DNA from: Pseudonocardia sp. CNS-004
GTDB taxonomy: Bacteria > Actinomycetota > Actinomycetes > Mycobacteriales > Pseudonocardiaceae
Direction of reading: 5' to 3'
DNA: 64,000 nt
Assembly (NCBI GenBank): GCA_001942185.1
Contig: MKJV01000022.1
Location: 104,749-168,748, forward strand
Each line of letters starts with the position of its first letter. The stretch's first letter is position 1. The notes beneath the pieces were generated by a model that had not been told where the DNA came from, searched no databases, and saw only the letters and a list, made by a program, of their open reading frames with translations. Both the position numbers and the translations under genes were made by a program. Positions 7,380 to 18,970 of the stretch are shown here, one piece after another.

Positions 7380-10300
7380 ATGTGGCACCAGTCCGCTCAC
7401 GACGGTGAGGCCCCGCGCCTCCCCGTGTGCGCTGGTGCCTCCGTGCGGCTGCGGCTCTCGCTGCGCGACCGGCTCCTGGGTGCGTTGCGATGGACGCTCG
7501 GTCTGGCCGGCGCCGTCGTGGTGTTGTGGTTGGGAACGGCGTTCCTCGCTGCCGCACCGGCGGCAGCTGCGGTGGCCGTTCCGGTGGTGGCTGCTCAGCA
7601 GGGCCTGTTGAAGGGAGGTGTCATCAGGCCCGCCGCAGTGGTGGTGACGGCGACTCGGATTCCGGCTCGGGTGGATCCGACTCGTCGAACGGAGGCTCGG
7701 AGAAGAAGTCCGACAAGAAGTCCGAGAAGAAGTCGGACGGGAAGTCCGACGAGAAGGACTCCGAGAAGAAGTCCGAGAAGAAGGACTCCGACGGCGAGGG
7801 TTCGAAGAAGAAGTCGGATAAGAAGAAGTCGGACAAGCAGAAGGATGGCAAGAAGGATTCCGATGAGAAGGAATCCGAGGAGAAGGCCGCCGGCAAGAAG
7901 AAGTCCGAGAAGGAGTCCGACGAGAAGTCGGAGAAGAAGGACGCCGAGCGGAAGGCGGCCGCGAAGAAGGAGTCGGACGACGAAGACGAATCCGGCGGCG
8001 CCGACTCCGGGAAGACGGAGAAGGCGAAGGCGCAACGGCAGCGCGAAGGCTCTGACGACAACGTGGGCCGCGCCGACCGTGACCGCGACCGGAACGACTC
8101 CGAGAGCGATGACGCCGATTCCGACGACCCGGATGCCGACACCGACCGCGACACCGCCGAGGATCGTCGGCCATCGGTGAACGAACGCCCGGACACGAAG
8201 AACGGGGCCGCCGCGAAGGACGCGGACGCCGACAGCGAGGCGCGCGACGGCGCGGAGGCGGGTTCCGAGAAGAAGGCTTCCGGCAAGACGAAGGCTTCCG
8301 AGAAGAGAGCCTCCGAGAAGGAGGACTCCGACCGGACCACGACGGACCGTGAGGCGGACGCCGACGACGCGGACGTCGCCGAGGACGGCGATGACAGTCC
8401 GCGTGCCGCCCGGCTGGAAACCGCCGACCGCGATGCGGACGACGACGCGCGCGAGCGGACCCGTGAGGCGGGCCGCGAGGACGATGCCGACGAGCGGGGT
8501 ATCGACGGCCGCGACGAGGACGGTGCGAAGGCCTCCGACGACGAGCAGGACGAGCCGTCGCGTCGTGGTCGCGTCGCCGCCGGGAACGCGCTCGAGCGGA
8601 TCGGCGACGCCGATCGAGCGGACGACGCCGACGATCAGGACGAGGCCGACCGCGACGGCGTGAGCCGGCTCGCGAAGGTTGCGGACGTCGAACAGGGCGA
8701 CCGGGGTGCTGACGGTGACGACCGGGAGTCGGCGGAGAAGGCGGTCCGCGCGGCGATCGACCGTCTCGACCGTGACGAGAAGGACTCCGACGACGGCGAT
8801 GACCGCACACCTGGCTCCGCCCGCGACCGCGATGATGAGGACACGAGCGAAGGTGCTCGGGAGTTGGTGCGCGATGCGCTGCGGTCGGTGTCCGACGACG
8901 CCGACATCTCCGAGGACGACGTCGAGCGGGTCGTGGAGACCGCGACGGCGGAGCTCGACCGGGACAGCGGCGACGTCGACCAGCTCCGCGGAACGACGGA
9001 CGCATCAGAGGACGACGAGCAGTCGTGCGACGGCGGCCAGGACTGCGCGGACTCGGCGTCGGATCGGCAGCGGATGTCGTTGCTCAGCGAGCGCGGCCCG
9101 CCGGACGAGGACTCGGCCCGCAAGTCCGATGACGATGACGATGACGACCGGGACGAGGACGACTCGGCCGAGCGGACCGAGCAGGTGCTCGAGGACCGGA
9201 TCGAGGTCGACAAGAGCAAGGAAGCGCTGGAGAAGGAGCGGCGCAAGCTCGCCGCGGGCAAGACCACCAAGGCCGACTACACCAAGGTGGCCGGGAAGCA
9301 CGCCGAGCTGGAGAAGCGGGCGGCGGAGCACCGCGCCGAGGCGTCGGACGACGACGTCGAGTTGGTCGACGAGGTCGTCGACGGCCACCGCGAGCTGAGC
9401 AAGCGGGAGAGGGCGCTCGACGCCGAGGAGAAGCAGCTCGCCTCGGGCAAGGGCGACCGGAAGGCGCACGAGAAGAACGTCGAGGACTTCGAGGAGCGGC
9501 GCGACGACGTCTACGAGGCCACCGACGAGCTGATGGAGGCCACCGACCGCGAGGTGCGGACGGTGTCGGAGGACGACCTGGACGGTGAGGGCGCGGCCGC
9601 CGGCTGTGATTCGGACGGCGCGTTCACCGGGTGCGGGTCGGCGAGCGAGTCGGCGGACGGGGAGCGGGACTCGGAGCGGCGGCTGTGCGTGTCCGGGGTG
9701 TCCTCGGGATGCGGGGCGTCGTCGGAGTCCGGCGGGTCGAAGGCAGAGGCATCGTGCGACGGCTCCGGATGCAGGAGCACTGCGTCCCGCCGCGGCGTGG
9801 ACGGGAAGTCGACGAGCGCGTCGGCGAGGTGCACCGGTGACTGCGACCTGAACAGCCGGGCGGACCGGGACGGGTCCGAGGCGTCCTGCGACACCGCGGG
9901 CGGGTCGTGCGACAGCCGCAGCAGGGGCTCCGGCGCCGACGAGCCAGAGGTACGGGAGGCGGCCGAGGACGACGGCGGGCGGGTCGGAGGCGGCGGTGCA
10001 GCCGTGTGCACGGGCAGCTGCCGGACGTCGAGCTCCGTCGATGTCGATGTCGACGAGACGGTCGTCGCCGACGCGGAGGTCGACTGCGAAGGCGGGTGCT
10101 CCGGCGCCGCCAGCACCACCGCGGACGCCGGCACGGACGATGCCGGGACCGGCGGCGCCGAGAAGGCCGATGCCGAGAACGGCGGCCCCGCGACGGACGC
10201 GGTCACCGCGGGCAAGGCCGGCTGCACCGTCTCCGGCGGGGATTGCGCGGCGCGCAGCACGGCCGGCGACGGGGCGGCGGACGCGGTGGTCGAGGTCGAC

Positions 10301-13300
10301 TGCGCGGCCGCGTGTGAGGGTAAGGGTACCGCGGTCACCAGCGGGACGACCGGCGCGGAGCGTACGAGCAACGGCGCCGCGAGCTGCGTGGCTCGCGGCG
10401 GCGCGTGCGGAGGCTCCAGCGAGACCCGGGTGGACGACGCGGGCGGGACCGGCGGCGACAGGTCGGCGTTCAGCACGGCGTCCGCGAGCCTGGACTGCGA
10501 TGACTCGCAGCCGTGCTCTGGTGAGGCGGGCGCGAAGACGGACGGGGAGGTGACCGCGACCCCGACAGCCGCGGGCGGCCCGGCGCCGGTGCGGCGGACC
10601 AGCGCCGCGTCGACCTGCGCGGCCACCGACGGCGGCTGCGTGTCGGAGTCGGCCTCCCACGTGAGCGACGCTGCTGCGGGTCCTGCCCCTCGGTCGCGGC
10701 AGTGGCGCGAGGCTCCCGGCCGGATGGTCTCCTCCGCCGGCCGGGAGCTGAGTGCGGGCAGCGCGGCCGGGGCGCGCGTCGACTGCGCCGCGGCGACGTG
10801 CACGGGCCGCGGGTGGAACACGACCTCCGGCGCGGCGTCGGGTGACGTCGTCGGCGTGCGCAGCAGCACCGGAGGTGCGTCCTGCACGGCGCACGGCGCG
10901 GGTGGCAGCTGCGCCTCGCAGACAGACACGACGGTGGCCGATCGTGCTCCCGGCTCGGACCCCGCGGCCGTGTCCGGCCCGGTGAGCGTGTCGCACGCGA
11001 GCGCCTTCGTGGAGTGCGCCGGCGGTGTCGGCGAGTGCGGCGGGACGTCGGCGTCGTCGACGAGCGCGCGGGACACCGGGGTGTCCCCGCACGCCCGCGG
11101 CACGTCCGCCACGGCGGAGTGCACGGTGACGGGCGGCGGTTGCTCCGGCGAGACGAGCTCCGCGGCGTCCAGTGCCCCCGACTTCGCGATGATCGACCCG
11201 AACACCGGCCGTCCGGCCGCCGGGCCGTCGTCGGCCTCGTCGTCGAGCGCGAGCCTGGTGTGCGGGTCCGGAACGACCTGCTCGGGCTCGGTGCGGACCG
11301 GCACGACGGCGTGGGACGGTGCCGTCGCGAACGGCGCGCCGCGCATCTCGCAGGGCAGCGCGTCCTGCACGGGGGCGACCGGTGGTTGTGAGGTGCGGTC
11401 GGTCTCGAACGCTTCGTCCGGGCCGGGTGCCGCGCTCGCGCTGGCAGGCGACGGCAGGCTCGTGAACGCGGCCCGGCTGCCGGCCGGCCCGTCGGCGGCC
11501 TCGGCGGCAGGCGCCGCGATGACGTGCGCGGGCGCGGCGCCGTGCACCGGCACGGTCAGGAGCGCGGCCACAGCCACCGACCCGGTGGTATCGCCGAACC
11601 CGCGCGGCTCGCACTCCGAGGGTTCGTGCGAGGGCGTGTCGGGTGGCGGGTGCCAGGCGGTCACCAACTCCGGTGCCTCGTCCGGCCCGGACGCGAACGT
11701 GATCGCGCCGCTCGTGGCGGAGCGGTCGACGGCCAACGCGACCGTCACGTCGGGCACCATCGGTGAGCAGCCGCCCGCGGAGCAGCCCGAGGAAGGGCAG
11801 CAGGCTGCGACGTTGCCGGGTCCGACAGCGCCGGGTTCGAGCGCGAACTCGGGCGCCCCGACCGTGCCGGGCGCGTCGAGTTGGACCACGGCGAGCGCGA
11901 CGCTGGACTGCGCAGCAGGTATCGCCTGCTCCGGCACGGCCCGCACCTCGGCTGCGGGTAGTGACGACCCGGCCGCGTCGAGCGGGGCGAACGGGGCGCG
12001 CGGCCACCGGCGGGTGGGTCCGCCACCAGCGCTTCCTGCACCAGCAGCCGGTCCGGCTGCGCGGCGCAGACCAGTTCCACCGTGGCGAGCGGCCAAGTGG
12101 TGGCCGACATCGTCGCCGAAGAGCAGAACGCCATCGTCGAGCAGCTGGCCGACCAGGCCGCGCAGGCGACACTGGTGGCCGCATACGCCGCGCGCATCGC
12201 CGCGCAGGCAGGCGCCACCCCAGAACAGAAGAAGGCAGCTGCCGACGCCGCCGCAGCCGCGCAACTGGCCGGGAAGGCCGTTGCCCAGGCCGCCGAGGTG
12301 GCCAGGAAGCCGGTGACCGGCGTCCCCGACGCCGTGTCGGAGTCCTCGGCGGCCGCGCGGTGCGCCGGGCAGGGCTGCACGGCCAGCACGACCGGAGCCA
12401 CATCCGGCGCGCGCGGCACGTCGACCACGAACGGCACGTGCACAGCAGCGGCCGCGGGCTGCATGGCGACGAGCGACGCCAGTGCCTCTGTCAACCGCGA
12501 CCCACACCAGGCCGGCGCCCAGGGTGTTCTCGGCAGTGGCCAGTCCGGGTCCCGCCTCTCCTGCCCCGAGGCAGGCTGTACGGGCACGGTGTCCGGCAGC
12601 GCCTCCGCGCACGCTGCCTCGGGCCGGATCACCGCCACGGCGACCGCGAACTGCGCGGTGACCAGCGGATGCCAGGCTGATGTCAGCGCCTCGGTCGGGA
12701 CCGGCTCAGTCGACGTCACCGCCGGTTGTGCCGGCACCGGCTGCCAGACCCGTACCTCAGGTGCAGCCCATGCCGCGTGGCCTGGCGGACACAACAGGGC
12801 CGATGCCCGCTCCGCCTGCACTGCAGGGGCGAACGGAGAATGTGCGAGCTCCGCGCAGGTCGCGGCGAACGCGGACTACGTGCTGGCCGGTGCCAAGTGC
12901 GCGGGCACGCGGGGTTCGCGCTGCAGCCACAGCTGGTCGGTGACCGCATCGGACCACGCCGCGCACCCGTCGGGATCGTGGGCACGGGCCGACGCGCGCG
13001 ACTCCGGCAGCGGCGCGGCCGGTGCGGGCGGCGGCTGGGTGTACGCGCAGGCGGATGCGGGTGACGGGTACGCGATCGCCGGTGCCGGCTGCTCCGACCA
13101 GGCACGTTGCACGAAGTCCTACGCGGCGCACATCGAGTTCGACATCAGCTGGGCCAGCAGCAGACATACGAGCAGGACGGCGGAATATGGACGCCCGGCG
13201 GCTCGGCGACTGCACCGGATCGCGCGGCAGCGGGTGCGGCCTCTTCCGGGGCGGCAACAACGTGCAATGCACGGGCGACTGCTCGAACTTCCGGCAGACG

Positions 13301-16300
13301 CTGTCCAATCCCAGGTTCACCCTGCTCGCCCCTGCGGGTTGGAAGATCGAGGCCGCCGAGGCCGCATACCCGATCGCGAAGCTCGATCCCGTCACGCAGC
13401 GAAAGGCCGAACAGACCGGCCGTGACCTGCGGGTGTACGACCGGACCAAGACCCGCGACGTTCCCGACAACCAGATCGTCAAGGCGCTGCGCCACACCGA
13501 GAACGCGGACAGGCGGATGGATGCGGAGGCGGATCAGACCGCCGCCACCGCGCGCGAGCAAGCAGTCGCCAACGGGGCGAGCGCGGCTCAGGCTGAGAAG
13601 GTCGCCCAGAACTACCGGGCCAGCTACTTCGACGCGGTTGCGAGCACCGCCGTCGATCCCCGCGGCAACGTTCCCGCCGTGGTCGCCCACGGGCGGGCGG
13701 GCGCGATGGGCGAGCTCAAGGCGGCTGTCGACCACAAGCGCCGGTTCGACGCGCTCCAGGCGGCGGGCGACAGGGCGGCGGAGGCCTTCGAGGCCAGGTA
13801 CACGGCCGCGCAATCCGCTGACCGGGACGCGCGCACCGTCGCCAGCACCGCCGGAGCGGCGAATGCCAGCATGCAATCCGCGCTGCAACTGGCCGGTGAA
13901 GCCGCCGCCCTCGGGCGCGACTTCGCGCTGCGACACGGCGCGGCGGCGAGACAGGCGGACACGTCCGGTCGGCTGTTCCGCAACGACTACCTCGACGTGG
14001 TCAACGCCGCTCCGGCGCGGGGCAGGCTCAGGGTGCAAGCGGCTCAGAACCACAGCACCATCACCCGAGCCGCCGAGCACGTGTGGCGTGGCGCCGGCAT
14101 CGGGCTCAACCGGCCCGATGTGCCCGACAACCACCTCCGGCCCATCCTGGACCACGAGGAGGCGGAGGCGGCGGCGACCGTTGCGGCCGGCGTTCAGCGA
14201 GCCGGTGACCTCGCCTACCAGGAAGCGCTGCTCGGCGGCATGAGCGTCGGGGCTGCGGAGAACGCCCGATCCACCGCCGTCGAGGAGTACCGGACCGATC
14301 TCGGCCTCGAGATCAGCAAGATCGGGGTCGAGACGTTCGGCACGGCGGTCGCCCCGTCCTACGTGATCGATCGAGCCGGCGGAACCGGGGTGATCGGGCC
14401 CGGGACGACGGAGGTCCTCGCCCACCCCGCCCTGGCCGATGGGCAGGTCGACGGCGGTGAGGGCGACCGTTTCGCAGATGCCGTCGTCGCGGCCGTAGCC
14501 GCATCGACGGGTCCTGCGGATCCGCTGGCCGACCTGGCGCCCTACATCCCCTACGACCCGATGACCCGCCACGGAGACCGGCGGCAGGAGCTGCTGTCCG
14601 ACCCGCGGGTGGTCGACGCACTAGTTCCGGGCGGCACCGCCGAGGAGGCCCTCGACGAGCTGACGAGCCGCCAGGGGTATCTGGCCTTCGCGCGCGGCCA
14701 GCAGGAATCGGTCCGATCCATGGTCGCGACTTCAACGACTTCGTCGGCGACTACGACGCGAAGATCGCCGCAGCCCGCGAGCGCAGAGGGGTGAGCCCGG
14801 ACGAGGCTCTGTTGCTTGACATCCAGTACGGGCAGATCGTGGCTGCCCAGGCGCAGCTCAACTCGGAGATCCTCGAGAGCCGGGCCGACGTGCGGGCGAA
14901 GACCCGTGCTCGTCCCCGTCGACATCGCCATCGCCGAGGCCAGCGGGAACGCCGCCGCCGCGGACGACCTGCGGGCGGCCGCCGCGACCCTGGACAAGAT
15001 CCAGGCGATCGAGGTGGCGGTGCCCGAGCGAGCCGGTGCGGATGTCCTGAACCGCGCTTCGGGTCTGGTCATCGACCTGGGCACCCTGGGGGACCTCGGC
15101 TACGCGAACGTCCGCGACTCGCTCCTCACGAGCCGCCCTGCCGGTGACATGCGACTGCCCTCCAGCGGTGCCCCGGACGCGCAGCTGGCCGCGGTGGCCG
15201 CGATCGCACTGCCCGGCTTCGCCGACCGGATCTCCGACAACCGGGAGAACCGGGTTCGCCAGGCCTTCGAGGCCCAGAACCGCGACGAGCGTGCGCGTTT
15301 GGCCGCGTACTACACATCGGTCGAGTTCGAACGGCTCGTCGCCGGTGACATGGAGAGCCTCGTCGGCCTCTATTTCCCGGCAGCGCCCAACGAGACGCCG
15401 GAACAGAAGGCGAAGCGGCACGACGACTTCACGGTGCTCGTCGAGAACGGGAAGGTCGAGGACTTCGACCGCGTCACGAGGTTCCTGTCCGCCCGGGACC
15501 GGGAGATCCTCGAGGACCTCGATCCGGACGTCGGCGTGGAGTTCTACCTAGAGGTCGGCGAGAACGCTGTGGAATTCACCGACAAAGCGGCGACGGGAAT
15601 CGGCGTGATTCTCGGCTTCGGGTCGGAGGACACCGTCGTCGGCAATGCCATCCGCGACGTCGGCGCGATCGTCGGGTACGCGCCCGTCGGCGTGATCCGG
15701 ACGGCCGAATGGGCGGTCCAGTCCGGCCAGTACTACGTCGGCGCGATGCGAGCGACAATCGACCCCACCGGCCCGCACTTCGACGCGACGACCGAAGCGC
15801 GGATCGCGCCGCGACCCGGTGACACCTGGGACGAGTCCTTCACCCGCCGCGATCCCTTCCTCGGGAACATGTTCGTCGCGCCGACGGCCAACATGGTGCG
15901 CCGCTGGGGACCGGCGGTCATCCGGGGTGACTTCGACAAGGTGGTCAACGGGGATCCGAGCACCGGCCTGATGGGCTACCGGGACCACCCGGTCCTCACC
16001 TTCATGGAGGACATCACTCCCTTCTCGGTCATCGGCGGGGTCGCGTCCACGGGCCTGCGCATCCCGGCGATGGCTGCGACCTCGGCTGCCCGCGCCGCCG
16101 CCCGGGCCGCGACCGTCGCCCGGACCGCGTTGGTGCATGTCGACATGCTCAAAGCGAGTGGTGTGAACAGGATCCGGGTGCACGGGAAGGAGATCGATCT
16201 CGCCGACCCGGACAGCTACCAGACCTACCGCCGAGGGGAACACGCGCGGATCAAGAATCTGGACCACGTCGTGGAGATCAAGTCCGGGCGTGCATTCGAT

Positions 16301-18970
16301 CTCGACCGCTACGCCGATGCGGTTGCCTTCCCGACCCATCCGGTCGGTTCGGTCGTGGAGCTACTTCCGGCGGGTGGTCCCACGCAGTGGATGCGCAATG
16401 TGCTGAACCTTCCCGAGCGTCGGGATCTCGCGCTCGAACGGCAGGTGCAAGACGCGGTTTCGGATATCCGGATCGGCCCCGAACACGTGCCGAACGTCAA
16501 CGACTGCGTGCAGTGGTGCGTGCGTGTCGCGGACGATCATCTGCTGCGGGTGGGCGAGTCGATTCCCGAGGCGCCGACACCCGGCATGTTCTCGCCGGGG
16601 CGGAACGCCGCCGATGTGCTCGAGGAGGTCGGGAACCGGTACGGGGTGCAGCCGCGCGAGGCTTCGGTGGATCACCTCCGGTCTGAAGGAGATGGGTTCT
16701 ACCTCGTCTGGTCCCATCGCGGGGACGGAAGCCGTGACCACATGTTCGTCGCCGTCGTCGAAGGGGGACGGGTCCGCTTCCAGGACAAGAGCGGGGATCT
16801 GGCGCCGGACAGCTCCGAGGTCAAGAACATCGTGGGCATCCTGCCCATCGACGGCGAACGCCTGGACGGTGCTGGTCCCGGACTGTTCCCGATCGTCGGT
16901 GAACGGTTCGGCTCTCGTGGCGATCACCCGCGCGGGCCTTTGCGCCGCGATCAGCCGTTGACCCTGGTACCGCGCCTGGATCCGGAAAAGGCTCGCTCGA
17001 CCCGGATCCCGCCGGAGTCGGAACGTCTGTATGCGCAGGACGGCCTGTTCTATCGAGCCAACACTCGTCAACCTCTCGAAGAGCCGAGTTCGATCTGGTC
17101 CTATGTCCTGGACGAGCACGGCAACTTCTACGTCGTCGAACCCGAAGTCGGTCATCGAGGTGTGCTCGGTGACAACGGGCGCGTAGCCGCCGCGGGACAC
17201 CTGGGCATCGTCCGGGGCCGGCCGGGCCTGGTGGCCCACATGAATACGCACAGCGGTGGCTTTTCCGAAGGCCCGCGAGGAAAGTCCAGGTACGGGAACC
17301 TCGAGCAACTGCAGCGGGTGCTGGACGAGCAGGGCGTGGATCTCAGCCACGTCAGCATCTGGCTCGAGGAGGCGGACGGGAGCTACCGGTCGGAGTTCCG
17401 CAACAGCGTTCGCCGGCCGAGCACCGTTCGCCGGCCGAGCACAGAGACGACAAGGCCAGAGGTCCCACCGGCGGTAGAACCGGCCGAGGCCGTGGGCGGT
17501 TGTTTCGAGGCGATGTGCGCCTACGGCGCGATGCCGAGTCCCGCCCAGGTCGACCTGGCGGCACTGCCGAGGGGAACCCTGACGGATCCGACCGTGGCGC
17601 GGGACGCGGTGCAAGGTGTGTTCGGCGGCCGGTTCGTGCCGGCGTCGTACGAGCAGCTCGGTTGGGAGTTCGCCGCTGCCCCGGACGGCGCCGAGTTCGT
17701 GGTGTGGGTGTGGACGGTCAACGACTCGACCTCGCACATGGTGTACGGGCGCAAGGCCGCTGGTCGGATGGAGTTCTACGACCAGCGCGGCCGGCTGACC
17801 GAGGAGGAGGCGCACGCCGAACTGGCCAACACCAGGCTCGTGCTGAGGCGCGGGTCCCCCGGTAGTGGGCGCGACGTCGACGTAACCGGTGTGAACCCGG
17901 TCGGTGCGATCGAACGACGTGCGAGCCCCGGTCGGGACATGCAGGAAGCGCCACAGCCGGCCGACCCCGGTGCTCGTGATCGCTCGGATGGTGCGGACGA
18001 CCTGCTGCCGCCGCACCAGGCGCCACCCGGGATCGGTGAACGGTTCGGCCCCGGTCGCGATCACCCGAGCGATCGGAACGAACGCCCACCTCCCGTCGGG
18101 GTCGACGCTCGTGACTCGCGCCTCGCGCGGGAGCTGCCGGAGACGTCATCGTGGGGTGCCGGCTCGCGAGAGGTGGACGAGCCCGAGGCCGAGCGAGCCG
18201 GATCGCCCGCGCTGCCCCCGCCTCCCGATCGCCACGACGACTCGGGCAGCCCCACGGGCGACCGGCGCTCCGGACCACCCTGGCCTGCCGGCTCGATATT
18301 CGACGAGCTCGCGGCGGAGATCCGCCTGATTCGGTCGGCGCCGGTCACCGAGCGCGCGAACAAGACAACCCGGAACGGGTGGCCAAGACGGTCCGTCTCG
18401 ACCGGCCGGGTGTTCGGCACGGTGAACGGCCGGCTGATCGAGCAGAAGATCGCCGTGACCAGCGGTCAAGAACGATTCCTGAAGGGCACTGCCGGCGAGC
18501 ACCTACCGGTACTACCACCCGAAGGGCACCGCATCTTCAAGACCAGTGAGATCGGCGGCAGACCCCACACCTTCGACTCGGAGGTCAAGGTATTGGAGGA
18601 GCTGGCCCGGGATATCCTGGAGACTGGCTCCGGAAAGAGTCGGAAGGAGGTCGAAAGCGCGATCGAGATTGCGATCAAGCGGGCGCCCGAGGCAGATGGC
18701 TACCCCGAGGACGCAAAGATTGTCATCGACGACGCTGCGGAGCAACTCGGTGTCGACCTCGACGACATCGATGTGCAGGTTTTCATGATGCTCGACTACC
18801 CGAAGGGTCGGCAGGAAGCGCACCCACTCAGGCAGATCTGCGACTCGTGTCAGAATGCGATGACCGAATTCTTGAGGGCCTTCCGCACGAAGGTCGACGT
18901 CACGGTGCGGAATCCGGACGGCGAGACGTTGTGGGATGATGAAGGGCAAGCGAACCGGGGGGCGTGGTGA
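7380..18970 (+). CDS. Giant exported multidomain toxin, about 3,860 codons (several apparent frameshifts)
   Basis: Order of parts: (1) a long basic n-region and a membrane segment LGLAGAVVVLWLGTAFLAAA then PAAAA, a Sec signal or anchor; (2) a Lys/Ser/Asp/Glu low-complexity tract; (3) a charged coiled coil (KEALEKERRKLAAGKTTKAD); (4) about thirty Cys-X(2-8)-Cys pairs; (5) Ala-rich helical regions; (6) a hydrophobic pre-toxin region; (7) two papain-like domains with another domain between them; (8) a deaminase-like C-terminus. The plan (export signal, long stalk, C-terminal enzyme, immunity gene next door) is that of polymorphic toxins. Frame changes are near 7620, 12000, 13160, 13190, 14725 and 14905; no start codon with a ribosome site was seen at any break, so I read one gene. 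ATG 7380 follows AGGAAG at about 10 bases. Part (4) matches no family I can name. Confidence 0.75.
7690..7980 (+). repeat. Low-complexity EKKSD-type coding repeat
   Basis: The DNA is a degenerate AAGAAGTCSGAC repeat encoding runs such as SEKKSDKKSEKKSDGKSDEK, with lower GC than its surroundings. It starts about 50 codons after the signal sequence and grades into an Asp/Arg/Glu-rich tract to about 9180. The protein here should be disordered and highly charged, suiting a spacer that crosses or binds the cell envelope. Such tracts also expand and contract readily. Confidence 0.85.
9605..13281 (+). repeat. Array of about thirty Cys-X(2-8)-Cys pairs inside the giant toxin
   Basis: Cysteines come in close pairs roughly every 20-45 residues for about 1,200 residues. 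Examples: CDGSGC, CTGDC, CEGGC, CTVSGGDC, CVARGGAC, CAATDGGC, CTVTGGGC, CTGATGGC, CAGAAPC, CEGVSGGGC, CAGQGC, CAVTSGC, CAGTGC. Flanks are rich in Ser, Ala, Gly and Thr with recurring SASCxG and ASSGPxA. Short CxGxxC pairs often alternate with longer CxxxGGxC pairs, implying a two-part unit of about 70 residues. Outside the cell each pair could close a small disulfide loop, giving a rigid cross-bridged stalk. A metal-binding role is less likely because His is rare. Confidence 0.8.
16470..16870 (+). other. Papain-like toxin domain 1 within the giant protein
   Basis: Candidate catalytic Cys in VNDCVQWC (codon 16504), candidate His in SRDHMFVAVVEGGRVRFQD (codon 16739) and a following Asp, in the order of papain-fold toxin domains (NC, then GHxxxVxxxxGxVxxxD). 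It resembles the Tox-PL / papain-fold toxin group; members act as peptidases or deamidases. Active-site assignment is by eye. Confidence 0.6.
17020..17420 (+). other. Middle domain of the toxin C-terminal region
   Basis: A domain of about 130 residues containing VGHRGVLGDNGRVAAAGHLG, then HMNTHSGGFSEGP and a helical LEQLQRVLDEQGVDLS. The pattern HSxxxxGxxVxxAGxxxxxxGxxxxxxxxSGxxxP recurs in other polymorphic toxins, but I know of no assigned function. It separates the two papain-like domains. Confidence 0.45.
17480..17880 (+). other. Papain-like domain 2 within the giant protein
   Basis: Cys in GGCFEAMC (codon 17501), His in DSTSHMVYGRKAAGRMEFYD, and a following Asp, matching the layout of domain 1 though with GGC in place of NDC. 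Like domain 1 it is followed by the linker GERFG...DHP, which points to duplication of a whole domain-plus-linker module. Confidence 0.5.
18400..18967 (+). other. C-terminal deaminase-like toxin domain
   Basis: Key residues: HTFDSEVKVLEELA (proton-relay Glu at codon 18581) and QICDSCQNAMTEF (Cys codons 18839 and 18848), in the order of the nucleic-acid/nucleotide deaminase superfamily, (H/D)xE then CxxC, followed by a V-x-V strand. The form resembles the BURPS668_1122-type bacterial toxin deaminases. In the classical HxE motif the first ligand is His; here it reads DSE, with His four residues earlier, so activity needs checking. Probable target is a base in DNA, RNA or nucleotides. It ends at the toxin stop, next to the immunity gene. 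Confidence 0.65.

Noticed and set aside
9005..12612. Two long minus-strand open frames (over 1,000 codons) opposite the toxin stalk
   Set aside because: Their composition is the mirror of the Cys/Ser/Gly/Ala repeat (Pro/Ala/Ser/Arg-rich), no domain or ribosome site is seen, and the plus strand has the signal sequence upstream and enzyme domains downstream.
9605..13281. CRISPR-like or DNA tandem array
   Set aside because: The periodicity is at protein level with variable unit length and poorly conserved DNA; there are no identical repeats with unique spacers.
13100..14800. A separate gene starting after the Cys array
   Set aside because: No start codon with a ribosome site lies near the frame changes at 13160-13190, and the residues on both sides continue the same Cys-pair style (CTGSRGSGC, CTGDC).
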